DNA from: Eubacterium sp.
GTDB lineage: Bacteria > Bacillota > Clostridia > Lachnospirales > Lachnospiraceae
Assembly: GCA_017472565.1 (NCBI GenBank)
Contig: JAFUPY010000084.1
Coordinates: 1-34,919 of the forward strand
Reading direction: 5' to 3'
DNA length: 34,919 bases
How positions within the stretch are numbered: the stretch's first letter is position 1; each line of letters opens with the position of its first letter. Of this stretch, positions 1 through 9,149 are shown piece after piece. The translations under genes were made by a program, and so were the position numbers. The notes beneath the pieces were generated by a model, which did not search any database, had not been told where the DNA came from, and saw only the letters and a list, made by a program, of their open reading frames with translations.

Positions 1-1212
1 GATTTTGTTATTTACAATACCTGTACGGTTCGCGAGAATGCCAACAATAAAGTATATGGAAAGCTTGGTTATCTGCACGGTTATAAAAAGAAAAATCCAC
101 ACATGATGATTGCTATGTGTGGATGTATGATGCAGGAAGAAAAAGTAGTTGAGAAGATCAAGTCCAGCTATCGTTTTGTGGATTTGGTGTTCGGCACGCA
201 CAATATTTTCCAGTTCGCAGAATTGCTTACAAAAGCATTTGAAAATAGAAAAATGACTATCGAAGTATGGGATGGTACCGATCAGATTGTAGAAAATCTG
301 CCGTCCGAACGTAAATATCCATTTAAATCTGGTGTAAACATCATGTTTGGATGTAACAATTTCTGCAGTTATTGTATCGTGCCATATGTGCGTGGTCGGG
401 AAAGAAGCCGATTGCCAGAGGAAATTATAAATGAGATTCGCACTTTGGCTGCTGATGGTGTAGTTGAAATTATGTTGTTAGGCCAGAATGTGAATTCCTA
501 TGGCAAAACATTGGATACACCTATGACATTTGCTCAGTTATTGCAGGAAATCGAGAAGATTGAGGGCATTGAACGTATTCGCTTTATGACTTCTCATCCA
601 AAGGATTTATCGGATGAATTGATTGCTGTTATGGCGGTTTCCAAGAAGATTTGCAGACACATTCATTTGCCATTACAGTCAGGAAGTACGGAAATTTTAA
701 ATAAAATGAATCGTCGTTATACCAAAGAACAGTATTTGACTTTGGTGGATAAGATTCGTGCTGCAATGCCTGATATTGCTATTACCACGGACATAATTGT
801 TGGTTTCCCAGGAGAGACAGAAGAAGATTTCCTTGAGACCATGGATGTGGTGGACAAGGTTCGCTATGACAGCGCGTTTACTTTTATCTATTCAAAGAGA
901 ACAGGAACACCTGCTGCCATTATGGAAGATCAGATTCCTGAGCATGTGGTAAAACATCGTTTTGACAGACTGCTTGCCCTGGTGCAGACCGCTGCGTCTG
1001 AGAGTGCAGAAGCACTGACAGGAAAAGTGGAAGCCGTGCTGGTGGAATCTATCAATGAACAGAACAACACACTTGTGACAGGCAGACTTAGCAACAACAG
1101 TGTGGTACATTTGCCGGGAACCCCTGATTTGATAGGAAGGATCATCAACGTGCGGTTAACAGAGTGCAAAGGATTTTATTATATTGGAGAAGTAGTAACA
1201 AATGAATGTTAA
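1..1212 (+). CDS. miaB: tRNA-2-methylthio-N6-dimethylallyladenosine synthase MiaB (5' end missing)
   Basis: MiaB is a radical SAM methylthiotransferase that adds a methylthio group to i6A37 in tRNAs reading UNN codons. The frame is open from base 1, so the start lies upstream of the window; 403 residues are visible. The first visible residues include NTCTVRENA, the hallmark of the N-terminal UPF0004 domain with a cluster-binding Cys; a further cluster Cys lies in MCGC. The radical SAM motif CNNFCSYC follows at visible residues 118-125, and the end fits a TRAM RNA-binding domain. The NTC-(T/A)-(V/I)-RENA signature and the lack of a RimO-type start separate it from RimO, which is present elsewhere in the window (19571-20887). 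The stop overlaps the next gene by 11 bases, suggesting translational coupling. Confidence 0.96.
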   Translation, partial: DFVIYNTCTVRENANNKVYGKLGYLHGYKKKNPHMMIAMCGCMMQEEKVVEKIKSSYRFVDLVFGTHNIFQFAELLTKAFENRKMTIEVWDGTDQIVENLPSERKYPFKSGVNIMFGCNNFCSYCIVPYVRGRERSRLPEEIINEIRTLAADGVVEIMLLGQNVNSYGKTLDTPMTFAQLLQEIEKIEGIERIRFMTSHPKDLSDELIAVMAVSKKICRHIHLPLQSGSTEILNKMNRRYTKEQYLTLVDKIRAAMPDIAITTDIIVGFPGETEEDFLETMDVVDKVRYDSAFTFIYSKRTGTPAAIMEDQIPEHVVKHRFDRLLALVQTAASESAEALTGKVEAVLVESINEQNNTLVTGRLSNNSVVHLPGTPDLIGRIINVRLTECKGFYYIGEVVTNEC

Positions 1213-1627
1213 GAACCAGTCACAACACAGCACAGGAACACACACAGAGAATAAAGGCAAGAAAAAAGAAATCCTTCTTTTAGTTGTGATTTTTATTGTC
1301 ATTGTGCTTGTAGGCCTTGTTTTTTATGGAAAGACAAAGGATGCAGGAAGCGAAGCGATTGTAACCATTGATGGTGTGGAATATGGAAGATATGATCTGT
1401 CAAAAGAAGCGGAGATTCCGATTACCATTGATGGGGTTACCACCAACTATCTGCTCATCGCAAATGAGGCAGCGGATATGATAGAGGCGGATTGTCCGGA
1501 TCAGCTCTGTGTAAATATGAAAGCCATTTCCATGGATGGTGAGACCATTGTATGTCTTCCCAATAAGGTGGTAGTGGAAGTGGAAAGCGATACACAGGTT
1601 TCTGAACTGGATGCCGTGGTTCAATAG
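1202..1627 (+). CDS. Free-standing NusG domain II protein with N-terminal membrane anchor
   Basis: 141 residues. A charged N-terminus (to about residue 24) is followed by one hydrophobic helix, about residues 25-43 (LLLVVIFIVIVLVGLVFY), then a domain running to the end. That domain matches the NusG_II family in its core CPDQLCV, a later ISMDGETIVCLPNK and a final VVVEVES strand. The family occurs as a single-domain, often membrane-anchored protein in Clostridia; its function is not known to me. It lacks the NGN domain needed for RNA polymerase binding, so it should not be called a transcription factor. It overlaps the end of miaB by 11 bases and lies upstream of ruvA, so it is probably co-transcribed with both. 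The family call is fairly sure, the role unknown. Confidence 0.8.
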   Translation: MNVKNQSQHSTGTHTENKGKKKEILLLVVIFIVIVLVGLVFYGKTKDAGSEAIVTIDGVEYGRYDLSKEAEIPITIDGVTTNYLLIANEAADMIEADCPDQLCVNMKAISMDGETIVCLPNKVVVEVESDTQVSELDAVVQ

Positions 1628-1698
1628 TTTAGATTATTTTCAGATAGAGTTTATATTAGTTTCATAAAATCATGATAAAGTGTTTGGGAGGAAATTCT

Positions 1699-2310
1699 AT
1701 GTATTCCTATATCAAAGGAACCTTAGAAGAAGTATATGACGACCGTGTAGTGGTGGAAAATAATGGAATCGGCTATCAGATTGAAGTGCCGGCAACTGTG
1801 ATTGGAAGACTTCCTGCTGGCGGCGAAATTGTAAAGATATTCACCTATCTTCATGTAAAAGAAGATTGTTTTTCATTGTTTGGATTTTTAAGCAGGGACG
1901 AATTGAATCTATTCAAAATGATGTTGAACGTCAGTGGGATTGGACCAAAGGGTGCTCTTGGCATCCTGTCTACCTTAACACCAGACCAGCTTCGTGTTGC
2001 GGTGGCATCCGATGATGCAAAAACCATTGCAAAATCACCAGGGATTGGTTCCAAGACAGCACAGAAACTGATCATAGAACTGAAAGATAAGATTAAGCTG
2101 GAAGATGTGATCGATCACGGATTTGAGCAGGCAATTGTGGCACAGACAGAGACAACAGCCAAAGTTGTTTCAGAAGCCATCGAAGCACTGACTTCTTTGG
2201 GATACTCTTTAAAAGAAGCAAAAGAAGTGGTATCTATGATTGAAATTACAGAAAATATGGATGTAGAAACAATTCTGAAAGCATCCCTGAAAAACATGGC
2301 ATTTTTATAG
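1699..2310 (+). CDS. ruvA: Holliday junction branch migration protein RuvA
   Basis: RuvA binds four-way DNA junctions as a tetramer and loads the RuvB motor. I chose the start at 1699 (MYSYIKGTL) because it has a strong Shine-Dalgarno GGGAGG seven bases upstream and because RuvA proteins begin M-x-x-YIKG; a longer frame starting at 1672 would add nine unrelated residues. The 203-residue length is normal. The OB-fold N-terminal domain is followed by helix-hairpin-helix motifs (VSGIGPKGAL around residue 70; SPGIGSKTAQKL around 115), and the C-terminal RuvB-contacting domain has the usual alternation of Leu and Gly (TSLGYSLKEA). ruvB follows after 12 bases. Confidence 0.97.
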   Translation: MYSYIKGTLEEVYDDRVVVENNGIGYQIEVPATVIGRLPAGGEIVKIFTYLHVKEDCFSLFGFLSRDELNLFKMMLNVSGIGPKGALGILSTLTPDQLRVAVASDDAKTIAKSPGIGSKTAQKLIIELKDKIKLEDVIDHGFEQAIVAQTETTAKVVSEAIEALTSLGYSLKEAKEVVSMIEITENMDVETILKASLKNMAFL

Positions 2311-2322
2311 GCGGTATCAGAT

Positions 2323-3324
2323 ATGGAAAAACGAGTAATTTCCACACAGATTCAGGAAGAAGATGTAAAAAATGAGAAAACACTTCGTCCAATGACGTTG
2401 GAAGAATACATAGGTCAGGAAAAAATAAAAAGTAATTTAAAGATTTTCATAGAAGCAGCTAAAATGAGACAGGAACCATTGGATCATGTACTTTTTTATG
2501 GTCCTCCAGGACTTGGTAAAACCACATTGGCAGGAATCATTGCCAATGAAATGGGGGTTCGTATTAAAGTGACATCCGGTCCTGCTATTGCAAAACCAGG
2601 AGAGATGGCAGCTATCTTAAGCAATCTGCAGGAAGGGGATCTGTTGTTTATTGACGAGATTCATCGCTTAAACCGTCAGGTAGAAGAGGTGCTTTATCCT
2701 GCTATGGAAGATTTTGTGATTGATATTATGATTGGAAAAGGAGCATCTGCCCATTCCATTCGACTGGATCTTCCTAAATTCACTTTGGTTGGAGCTACCA
2801 CAAGAGCAGGTCTTTTGTCCGCACCACTGCGCGATCGATTCGGTGTTGTTCACCACCTGGAGTATTACACTCCAGAGGAATTGCGAACCATTATTGTCCA
2901 GTCTGCCGATAAGCTGGATGTGGAAATCGACACGGCTGGAGCAAAAGAGATGGCATCCCGTTCTCGCGGAACCCCACGTCTTGCCAATCGTTTGCTGAAA
3001 CGGGTGCGGGACTTTGCACAGGTTCGGTATGATGGTGTGATTACCAGAGATGTGGCCTCCTTTGCCTTAGATTTATTAGAAGTTGACAAGTTCGGTCTGG
3101 ATAAAAATGACAGATCGATTCTCTTGACCATTATAGAAAAATTTCAAGGCGGCCCAATCGGTCTGGATACCCTGGCGGCAGCCATCGGTGAAGACGCCGG
3201 AACTATCGAAGACGTATACGAACCTTATCTGGTACAGAATGGATTCATCAACAGAACGCCGCGAGGCCGTGTAGCCACAGAACATGCCTACAAGCATTTT
3301 GGTATTCCGTATAATGGAGAATAA
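2323..3324 (+). CDS. ruvB: Holliday junction DNA helicase RuvB
   Basis: Hexameric AAA+ motor that drives branch migration with RuvA. The 333-residue length is standard. The N-terminal segment [12 protein letters not shown] is followed by Walker [10 protein letters not shown], Walker [11 protein letters not shown], the sensor and arginine-finger region [18 protein letters not shown], and a C-terminal winged-helix domain ending in [16 protein letters not shown]. The Shine-Dalgarno is weak (GGCGG, nine bases upstream), consistent with coupling to ruvA. The U32 gene starts two bases after the stop. No RuvC is seen here; Firmicutes use RecU instead, and recU lies in this window at 31838-32371. Confidence 0.98.
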   Translation: MEKRVISTQIQEEDVKNEKTLRPMTLEEYIGQEKIKSNLKIFIEAAKMRQEPLDHVLFYGPPGLGKTTLAGIIANEMGVRIKVTSGPAIAKPGEMAAILSNLQEGDLLFIDEIHRLNRQVEEVLYPAMEDFVIDIMIGKGASAHSIRLDLPKFTLVGATTRAGLLSAPLRDRFGVVHHLEYYTPEELRTIIVQSADKLDVEIDTAGAKEMASRSRGTPRLANRLLKRVRDFAQVRYDGVITRDVASFALDLLEVDKFGLDKNDRSILLTIIEKFQGGPIGLDTLAAAIGEDAGTIEDVYEPYLVQNGFINRTPRGRVATEHAYKHFGIPYNGE

Positions 3325-3326
3325 TT

Positions 3327-5555
3327 ATGAAAAAGCTGGAACTTCTGGCACCAGCAGGTTCCCTTGATATCTGCAAAGCTGTCATCAACGCAGGGGCAGA
3401 TGCAGTATATCTTGGAGGGAATCTGTTTGGTGCCCGTGCTTACGCAAAAAACTTTGATCAGGAACAGTTGTTTGAGGCGTTGGATTATGCCCATCTTTTT
3501 GATAGAAAGATTTTTTTGACGGTAAACACACTATTAAAAAATCATGAATTAGAACAATATCTTTATGATTATATAGAACCTTTGTATAAACACGGTCTGG
3601 ATGCTGTCATCGTGCAGGACTTTGGCGTGCTTTCCTTTTTGCATCAGCATTTTCCAGATCTGCCTTTGCATGCAAGTACCCAGATGTCGATAACGAATCA
3701 ATATGGAGCCGCATGGTTAAAGTCTCAGGGCGTCAGCCGTATTGTGACTGCCCGTGAAGTGTCTTTACAGGAGATTCGGGATATTTACGATGCGACACAG
3801 ATGGAGATTGAAAGCTTTGTTCATGGGGCACTTTGCTATTGTTATTCCGGGCAGTGTCTGATGAGCAGCCTTCTTGGGGGAAGGAGCGGTAATCGTGGCC
3901 GTTGTGCGCAGCCATGTCGTCTGACATATGATGTGGTAGATGGAAATAACCGCAAATACAACAAAAACCAGCAGTATCCATTAAGTCCAAAAGATCTTTG
4001 TACCGTGGAATTGCTGCCGGCAATGGCAGAAGCGGGTGTTTATTCCTATAAGATTGAAGGTCGCATGAAGCAGATGGAATATGCTGCCGGTGTTACGGCT
4101 ATTTACAGAAACTATTTGGATCTGTATCTTAGCAATCCAAAGGATTACAAGGTGAGTAAAAAGGACATGGATGCTTTGCTAAACCTTGGCAGTCGAAACG
4201 GTTTTACCCAGGGCTACTATTATCAAAGAAATGAGAAATCCCTGCTCTCCCTTACCACATCTGCGCATAAAGCTGGAGAACAGAAACCTGTTTTGAGAGA
4301 AAACAAACCTGTAATTCCAGTGACCATGTCTGCAAACTTTCTAACAGGCGCACCTGCAGAGCTTATTGTGGAAGATGCCTGTTACAAAGTACATGTAACA
4401 GGGGAAATGGTTTTGGAGGCGATGAAACAGCCGCTCCGTTCACAAGATGTGAAGGAACGTCTGGCCAAAACGGGTGATACCGTGTTTGTTGTGGAACAAA
4501 TTCAGGCACAGGTCAGTGAAGATGCGTTTCTGCCAGTGAAGTTTATCAATGAACTTCGAAGAAATGCTCTGGAAGAACTAGAAAAGCAGCATTTGCAGCG
4601 ATATAATCGTGAGACCTCTGCCACAGAGGCAGTTCCTTATGTAGGAAATCTCGCAAAGGCAATCGAAGATCCAAATGAGACAGTATGTCAAAGTGATCAG
4701 TCATACAGGGACGACAAAGGAAAGGTGCAGCAAATTTCTGTATTGGTCCGCACCGAAGCCCAGCTTCGCGCTGTTTTAAGAACAGCGTTTGTGGACAGTA
4801 TTATTATTGACCATAGTTTGTGTAAAAGCCCAGAAAAGATGCAGGAAATTGTGACACAGATTCGAAAGCAGAAGAAGGGGGCATCCTTTGGGCTGCCATA
4901 TGTTTTCCGTAAAAACTCCGCAGATGATCTGTTGTCGCAGAAAGAAGTAATGGGTGCCTGCCAGTTTGACAGTATACTGATTCGTACCCATGATGGAATC
5001 GGATTTGCCAAAGAAGTATTTCCGCAGCAAATATGGATGGCGGATCATGGTTTATATACATATTCTGATGCTGCAATACAGGGATTTGCGCAAAATGGAA
5101 TCCATAAAGTGACTGTTCCTTTTGAACTGAATGAAAAGGAATTGCGAGCAAGAGACAATCATACTTCTGAAATGATTGTGTATGGTTGGATTCCTGTAAT
5201 GTATACCGCTCAGTGTATTTACAAGAATTTTGAATCCTGTCACAAGCACAATCCATGTACGAACACCTTGTACTTGAAAGACAGATATGCAAAACAGTTT
5301 CCAGTCTTATGTGACTGTGTGAATTGCTACAATATTATCTTTAACACACAGCCATTGTATCTGTTTGGACAGAAGTCAAAGCTGAAAAAAATGAATATTA
5401 GCAGTTATCGCTTGGAATTCCTGATGGAATCCGAAAAAGAGACACTTGCAATTTTGAAAGAATTTAGAGAAACATTTATTGAGGATAAAAAGGCGGATAT
5501 GACCAAATGGGAGAATCGTTTTACCAACGGTCATTTCAAACGTGGAATTGAATAA
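3327..5555 (+). CDS. U32 family protein with DUF3656, RlhA-like
   Basis: 742 residues. The first 300 form the U32 'peptidase' fold, starting LELLAPAGSLDICKAVINAG and holding the family signature around residues 165-200 (GALCYCYSGQC, then GGRSGNRGRCAQPCR), whose cysteines are thought to bind an iron-sulfur cluster. The middle part (about 335-435) resembles DUF3656, the domain that marks the E. coli RlhA branch, which helps hydroxylate C2501 of 23S rRNA. The C-terminal part (about 470-740) has further cysteines (LCDCVNCYN). Despite the family name, characterised U32 members are RNA hydroxylation factors, so an rRNA-modifying role is the best inference; the exact target is not shown by sequence. 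Shine-Dalgarno GGAG; the start lies two bases after ruvB. Confidence 0.85.
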   Translation: MKKLELLAPAGSLDICKAVINAGADAVYLGGNLFGARAYAKNFDQEQLFEALDYAHLFDRKIFLTVNTLLKNHELEQYLYDYIEPLYKHGLDAVIVQDFGVLSFLHQHFPDLPLHASTQMSITNQYGAAWLKSQGVSRIVTAREVSLQEIRDIYDATQMEIESFVHGALCYCYSGQCLMSSLLGGRSGNRGRCAQPCRLTYDVVDGNNRKYNKNQQYPLSPKDLCTVELLPAMAEAGVYSYKIEGRMKQMEYAAGVTAIYRNYLDLYLSNPKDYKVSKKDMDALLNLGSRNGFTQGYYYQRNEKSLLSLTTSAHKAGEQKPVLRENKPVIPVTMSANFLTGAPAELIVEDACYKVHVTGEMVLEAMKQPLRSQDVKERLAKTGDTVFVVEQIQAQVSEDAFLPVKFINELRRNALEELEKQHLQRYNRETSATEAVPYVGNLAKAIEDPNETVCQSDQSYRDDKGKVQQISVLVRTEAQLRAVLRTAFVDSIIIDHSLCKSPEKMQEIVTQIRKQKKGASFGLPYVFRKNSADDLLSQKEVMGACQFDSILIRTHDGIGFAKEVFPQQIWMADHGLYTYSDAAIQGFAQNGIHKVTVPFELNEKELRARDNHTSEMIVYGWIPVMYTAQCIYKNFESCHKHNPCTNTLYLKDRYAKQFPVLCDCVNCYNIIFNTQPLYLFGQKSKLKKMNISSYRLEFLMESEKETLAILKEFRETFIEDKKADMTKWENRFTNGHFKRGIE

Positions 5556-5563
5556 GGAGTATT

Positions 5564-7126
5564 ATGGTTCATTTCATTACCGAATTATCAAAATATCTGA
5601 TGATCATATTGTTTGCGGCATATGCGTTCAGCAGCTATGTTGTGCTGAAGTACCGTGACGGCGGGATACGTTCACAAAAGCTGTATCGTTGGCAGGTATT
5701 CTGTATGTTTTTTATACATCTGGATGCCTTTGCTGTTATTTTTGCCCAGACCCAGGAGATAAAAGTCCTTGTATTTTATGCAGCCCAGGTAGCGTTTATC
5801 CTGTTTATGTTTTTGATCTATAAGATCATATACAAACGTTCTGCCAAGATATTGGTGAATCACATGTGTATGCTGATGATCATAGGGTTTATCATTTTAA
5901 CCAGACTGGATTTTGAAAATGCCCTTCGACAGTTTGAAATCGCATGTGCAGCAGCGGTACTTTCTATTTTTGTACCGTTGTTAATTCGTAAACTGAAAGT
6001 GTTGCGAAAATTCACCTGGATTTATGCAGTGATTGGTATTGGCGCTCTTGGAGCAGTATTTGCTCTTGGTGCAACCACTTATGGTGCAAAGCTTTCCTTT
6101 ACCATTGCAGGAATTACAGTACAGCCATCTGAATTTATCAAGATTGTCTTTGTATTTTTCTGCGCATGTATGCTTTTCAATGTAAAGGAGTTCAAACGCA
6201 TTTTGATTACCACCATTGTGGCAGCGATTCATGTGTTGATACTGGTGGCATCCACAGACCTTGGTGCGGCGCTGATCTTCTTTATCACATATATTGTCAT
6301 GCTGTACGTAGCAACCAGAAATCCGATCTATCTTTTTGGAGGCTTGGGTGTTGGCGCATTGGCTGCGGTTGCTGCAAGCAAAGTATTCAGTCATGTACGG
6401 GTACGTATTATTGCCTGGAAGGATCCTTTTTCTGTTATTGACAGTCAGGGGTATCAGATTGCCCATTCTTTATTTGCGATCGGAACCGGCGGCTGGGCAG
6501 GCATGGGACTGTTCCAGGGGATGCCGGAAAAAATACCAGTCAATTCTTCGGACTTTGTATTTGCTGTTATTTCAGAGGAAATGGGTGGTATTTTTGCAAT
6601 TTGTGTGATTTTAGTATGTTTTAGCTGCTATCTGATGACATTGAATGTTGCCATGCAGATCAAAGACAGCTTTTATAAATTGATTGCCCTTGGATTGGGA
6701 ACGGTGTATGGATTTCAGGTATTCCTGTGCATCGGTGGTGTTATCAAGTTTATCCCACTGACAGGTGTAACCTTGCCATTTATCAGTTCCGGTGGCAGCT
6801 CTTTGCTGTGCACCATTATTATGTTTGCTATTATCCAGGGTTTGTATATCCTAAGACAAGATGAAGGAGATGCAGATGAAAGATCAAAAGTCATCGAAAC
6901 CGTCAACGAAAAGAAATCCAAAAGCAACGCTGGATATCATAGACCTCAATCAGGAGTCAGGTCAGAAGTCGACTTCAAAGTCGGGCCAGGCAGCCCAAAG
7001 AAGCAAAATCCAGAAAACAAGGCAAAATACAGATCAGAAAACTGTCAAAAAGACCGGTCAGCCAAAAAGCCGGAAGGCAGGAGACGACGATCTGGATTTG
7101 ATAACGACATCGAAGAACTCTGGTAA
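5564..7126 (+). CDS. SEDS family peptidoglycan glycosyltransferase (FtsW/RodA/SpoVE)
   Basis: SEDS proteins polymerise lipid II into glycan strands and work with a class B penicillin-binding protein. Strong Shine-Dalgarno AAGGAG precedes the start. The protein has many transmembrane helices, with about three extra ones in the first 100 residues compared with the compact FtsW core. Family motifs appear in order: QPSEF, STDLGA, WKDPF, SQGYQIAHS, the loop GMGLFQGMPEKIPVNSSDF with the catalytic-type Asp, ISEEMGG, and TLPFISSGGSS. The last helix ends near residue 430; an 85-residue Lys/Arg/Ser/Asn-rich tail follows. The last 251 bases also encode the start of the partner PBP in another frame. I cannot tell from sequence whether it serves elongation, division or sporulation. 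Confidence 0.93.
   Translation: MVHFITELSKYLMIILFAAYAFSSYVVLKYRDGGIRSQKLYRWQVFCMFFIHLDAFAVIFAQTQEIKVLVFYAAQVAFILFMFLIYKIIYKRSAKILVNHMCMLMIIGFIILTRLDFENALRQFEIACAAAVLSIFVPLLIRKLKVLRKFTWIYAVIGIGALGAVFALGATTYGAKLSFTIAGITVQPSEFIKIVFVFFCACMLFNVKEFKRILITTIVAAIHVLILVASTDLGAALIFFITYIVMLYVATRNPIYLFGGLGVGALAAVAASKVFSHVRVRIIAWKDPFSVIDSQGYQIAHSLFAIGTGGWAGMGLFQGMPEKIPVNSSDFVFAVISEEMGGIFAICVILVCFSCYLMTLNVAMQIKDSFYKLIALGLGTVYGFQVFLCIGGVIKFIPLTGVTLPFISSGGSSLLCTIIMFAIIQGLYILRQDEGDADERSKVIETVNEKKSKSNAGYHRPQSGVRSEVDFKVGPGSPKKQNPENKAKYRSENCQKDRSAKKPEGRRRRSGFDNDIEELW
6864..6869 (+). promoter_or_regulatory. Ribosome binding site of the PBP gene, inside the SEDS gene
   Basis: AAGGAG sits six bases before the ATG at 6876 and inside the SEDS coding frame. 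It is the main argument for starting the PBP at 6876 and therefore for the long two-frame overlap. Two earlier in-frame ATGs (6861, 6870) lie before or within one base of this site and are less likely. The next candidate start after the overlap (a GTG in the segment encoding FDVLSP) has no matching site. Confidence 0.75.
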
Positions 7127-8585
7127 AACAAAGGAATTTTCCTGGAAAAATCTTTTTGACGTGTTAAGTCCGGGAAAATCAAAAAATAAAGAATTTGCCA
7201 TTATTACTTATCTGTTTATGGCCTTTTTTATCTGTCTGATCGGTTATTTTATTTATTTTCAGGCATTTAAAAGTGAGGAAATTATAAGCAGTGCATACAA
7301 CCCAAGACTGTCTTCCTTTGCGGATCATGTTGTTCGTGGTGACATTATCTCTTCCGATGGCGCAGTGTTAGCTACAACAGAGTTGAAGGAAGATGGCAGT
7401 CAGCAGCGTGTGTATCCATACAATGATATGTTTGCTCACGCAGTTGGATATGCCTCCAATGGCAATTATGGGGTGGAATCCACAGAAAACTTCAGTCTGA
7501 TGCGTTCCCATTCCTTTTTCCTGTTGCAGATTTTGAATGATATCAGAGACGAAAAGAATCAAGGGGATACCGTTGTGACTACCCTTGATTATGATGTACA
7601 GGAAGCCGCCTATGAAGCGCTTGGCAATCAGAGAGGCGCTGTGGTTGCCATTGAAGTAGAAACCGGAAAAATTCTTGGTATGGTATCCAAGCCGGACTTT
7701 GACCCAAATACGATTGAGTCCAACTGGGACAGTATTATTGAAAATACGGACTCTGCGCCACTGTTGAATCGTGCCACTCAGGGGATGTATCCTCCTGGTT
7801 CTACATTTAAAATTGTAACTGCATTGGAATACATCCGTGAGCAGGGACTGGAAGCTGATTACCATTTTGATTGTGAAGGGGAAGTAACCGTCAATGGAAC
7901 CACGATCCACTGTTATAAGAATGCAGTTCACGGTGAACTGAATCTGGAGTCAGCCTTTACCCATTCCTGCAATACCGCATTTTCTTCCATTGGTTTGGAA
8001 TTAAATGTGACAAAATGGCAGAATCTGGCATCCCAGATGTTGTTCAATGAATCACTTCCTGTCAGATTAGACTATAAACAGAGTCAGTTTGTGCTGAGCG
8101 TAGATGACGAAGAGGGAAAAGTGATGCAGACTGCCATTGGACAGGGCGATACACAGGTATCACCACTTCATATGGCCATGATTTCTGCAGCCATTGCCAA
8201 CGATGGTGTGATGATGGAAGCTTACGTTGTGGATTCTGTCATTCGAGACAATGGAAGCACCGTGAAGGCTTATAAACCATCCGAATATGGAAGCATTATG
8301 TCCAAAGACGAGGCCAGATCACTGCAGTCCATGATGGAAGAAGTGGTAAATAGCGGAACTGGTACTGCCTTATCAGGACAAAGCTACAAAGCTGCCGGTA
8401 AAACAGGTTCTGCAGAGTTTGGCACCATCAAAGGACAGAGCCATGCATGGTTCGTTGGCTATGGATCCAAGGAATCCTACAACGATATCGCAATTGCAGT
8501 CATTGTTGAGAATGGTGGGGCAGGTTCTTCCACAGCAGCACCAATCGCAAAACGTGTCTTTGACGTATATTTTAATCAGGACTGA
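6876..8585 (+). CDS. Class B penicillin-binding protein (peptidoglycan transpeptidase)
   Basis: 569 residues. It cross-links the glycan made by its SEDS partner, whose gene overlaps it. Order of parts: a Lys/Ser/Gln-rich cytoplasmic segment of about 105 residues; one transmembrane helix (about 107-129); a short class B pedestal with the family start VRGDIISSDGAVLA near 153; and a transpeptidase domain with the active-site STFK at 309-312, SCN at 364-366 and KTG at 509-511. The pedestal is short, like actinobacterial PbpA rather than long PBP2 types. The cytoplasmic segment is unusually long, and its first 83 or so residues share DNA with the SEDS gene. The identity is clear; whether it acts in elongation, division or sporulation is not. 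Confidence 0.93.
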   Translation: MKDQKSSKPSTKRNPKATLDIIDLNQESGQKSTSKSGQAAQRSKIQKTRQNTDQKTVKKTGQPKSRKAGDDDLDLITTSKNSGKTKEFSWKNLFDVLSPGKSKNKEFAIITYLFMAFFICLIGYFIYFQAFKSEEIISSAYNPRLSSFADHVVRGDIISSDGAVLATTELKEDGSQQRVYPYNDMFAHAVGYASNGNYGVESTENFSLMRSHSFFLLQILNDIRDEKNQGDTVVTTLDYDVQEAAYEALGNQRGAVVAIEVETGKILGMVSKPDFDPNTIESNWDSIIENTDSAPLLNRATQGMYPPGSTFKIVTALEYIREQGLEADYHFDCEGEVTVNGTTIHCYKNAVHGELNLESAFTHSCNTAFSSIGLELNVTKWQNLASQMLFNESLPVRLDYKQSQFVLSVDDEEGKVMQTAIGQGDTQVSPLHMAMISAAIANDGVMMEAYVVDSVIRDNGSTVKAYKPSEYGSIMSKDEARSLQSMMEEVVNSGTGTALSGQSYKAAGKTGSAEFGTIKGQSHAWFVGYGSKESYNDIAIAVIVENGGAGSSTAAPIAKRVFDVYFNQD

Positions 8586-8604
8586 CAAATGGTAAAACAA
8601 GCCT

Positions 8605-8632
8605 TTGCACAATTACTAAAAAGTGTTATACT
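8605..8632 (+). promoter_or_regulatory. Sigma-A type promoter before the NUDIX gene
   Basis: TTGCAC at 8605-8610 and TATACT at 8627-8632 are separated by 16 bases, in the 83-base gap after the PBP gene. This would start transcription about 30 bases before the NUDIX start and define the unit from NUDIX to gerW. No clear terminator precedes it, so read-through from upstream is possible. Confidence 0.65.
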
Positions 8633-8668
8633 GATTCCAAATGAGTACCACATCAGGGAGGGATTGCG

Positions 8669-9121
8669 ATGATAGAGGCAACCAGTTGTGGTGGTGTGGT
8701 TATATTCCGAGGAAAAATTTTACTCTTGTACAAAAATTACAAAAACAAATACGAGGGATGGGTTCTTCCAAAAGGAACAGTAGAACCAGGCGAGGAGTAT
8801 AAAGATACTGCTACAAGAGAAGTAAAAGAAGAAACAGGTGCTACCGCAACAATTATTAAGTACATTGGAAAAAGTCAGTATTCTTTTTCCATTCCACAAG
8901 ATACGGTGGAAAAACAGGTACATTGGTATCTGATGATGGCAGACAGCTACTATAGTAAGCCACAGAAAGAAGAATTTTTTGTAGATTCCGGCTTCTATAA
9001 GTATCACGAGGCCTATCATCTGCTGAAATTTGCTAATGAAAAGCAGATACTCGAAAAAGCATACAACGAGTATCTGGATTTAAAACGCAGTAATCTCTGG
9101 GGAAACAAAAAGTATTTTTAA
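8669..9121 (+). CDS. NUDIX hydrolase
   Basis: 150 residues with a full NUDIX box from residue 34 (G-x5-E-x7-REVKEETG), starting at GTVEPGEEYKDTA; the Glu residues of REVKEE would bind the metal for cleaving a nucleoside diphosphate linked to another group. The N-terminal strand TSCGGVVIFRGKILLLYK and the phrase GWVLPKG are typical of the Ap4A hydrolase/MutT-like branch, but the substrate cannot be read from sequence. Shine-Dalgarno GGGAGG is well placed. The C-terminus YLDLKRSNLWGNKKYF is not a domain I recognise. It leads the unit that ends with gerW. Confidence 0.88.
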   Translation: MIEATSCGGVVIFRGKILLLYKNYKNKYEGWVLPKGTVEPGEEYKDTATREVKEETGATATIIKYIGKSQYSFSIPQDTVEKQVHWYLMMADSYYSKPQKEEFFVDSGFYKYHEAYHLLKFANEKQILEKAYNEYLDLKRSNLWGNKKYF

Positions 9122-9149
9122 TTCCCAAGAGACCTTGTAAGGAGATTAT

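Noticed and set aside
3733..4023. A 96-codon minus strand frame opposite the U32 gene
   Set aside because: Shadow of a strongly coding region, with no ribosome site and no domain.
6861..7126. A frameshift error joining the SEDS and PBP genes
   Set aside because: Both frames are intact, both ends are sensible proteins, and the PBP has its own ribosome site; an indel is not needed to explain the sequence, though reads should be checked.
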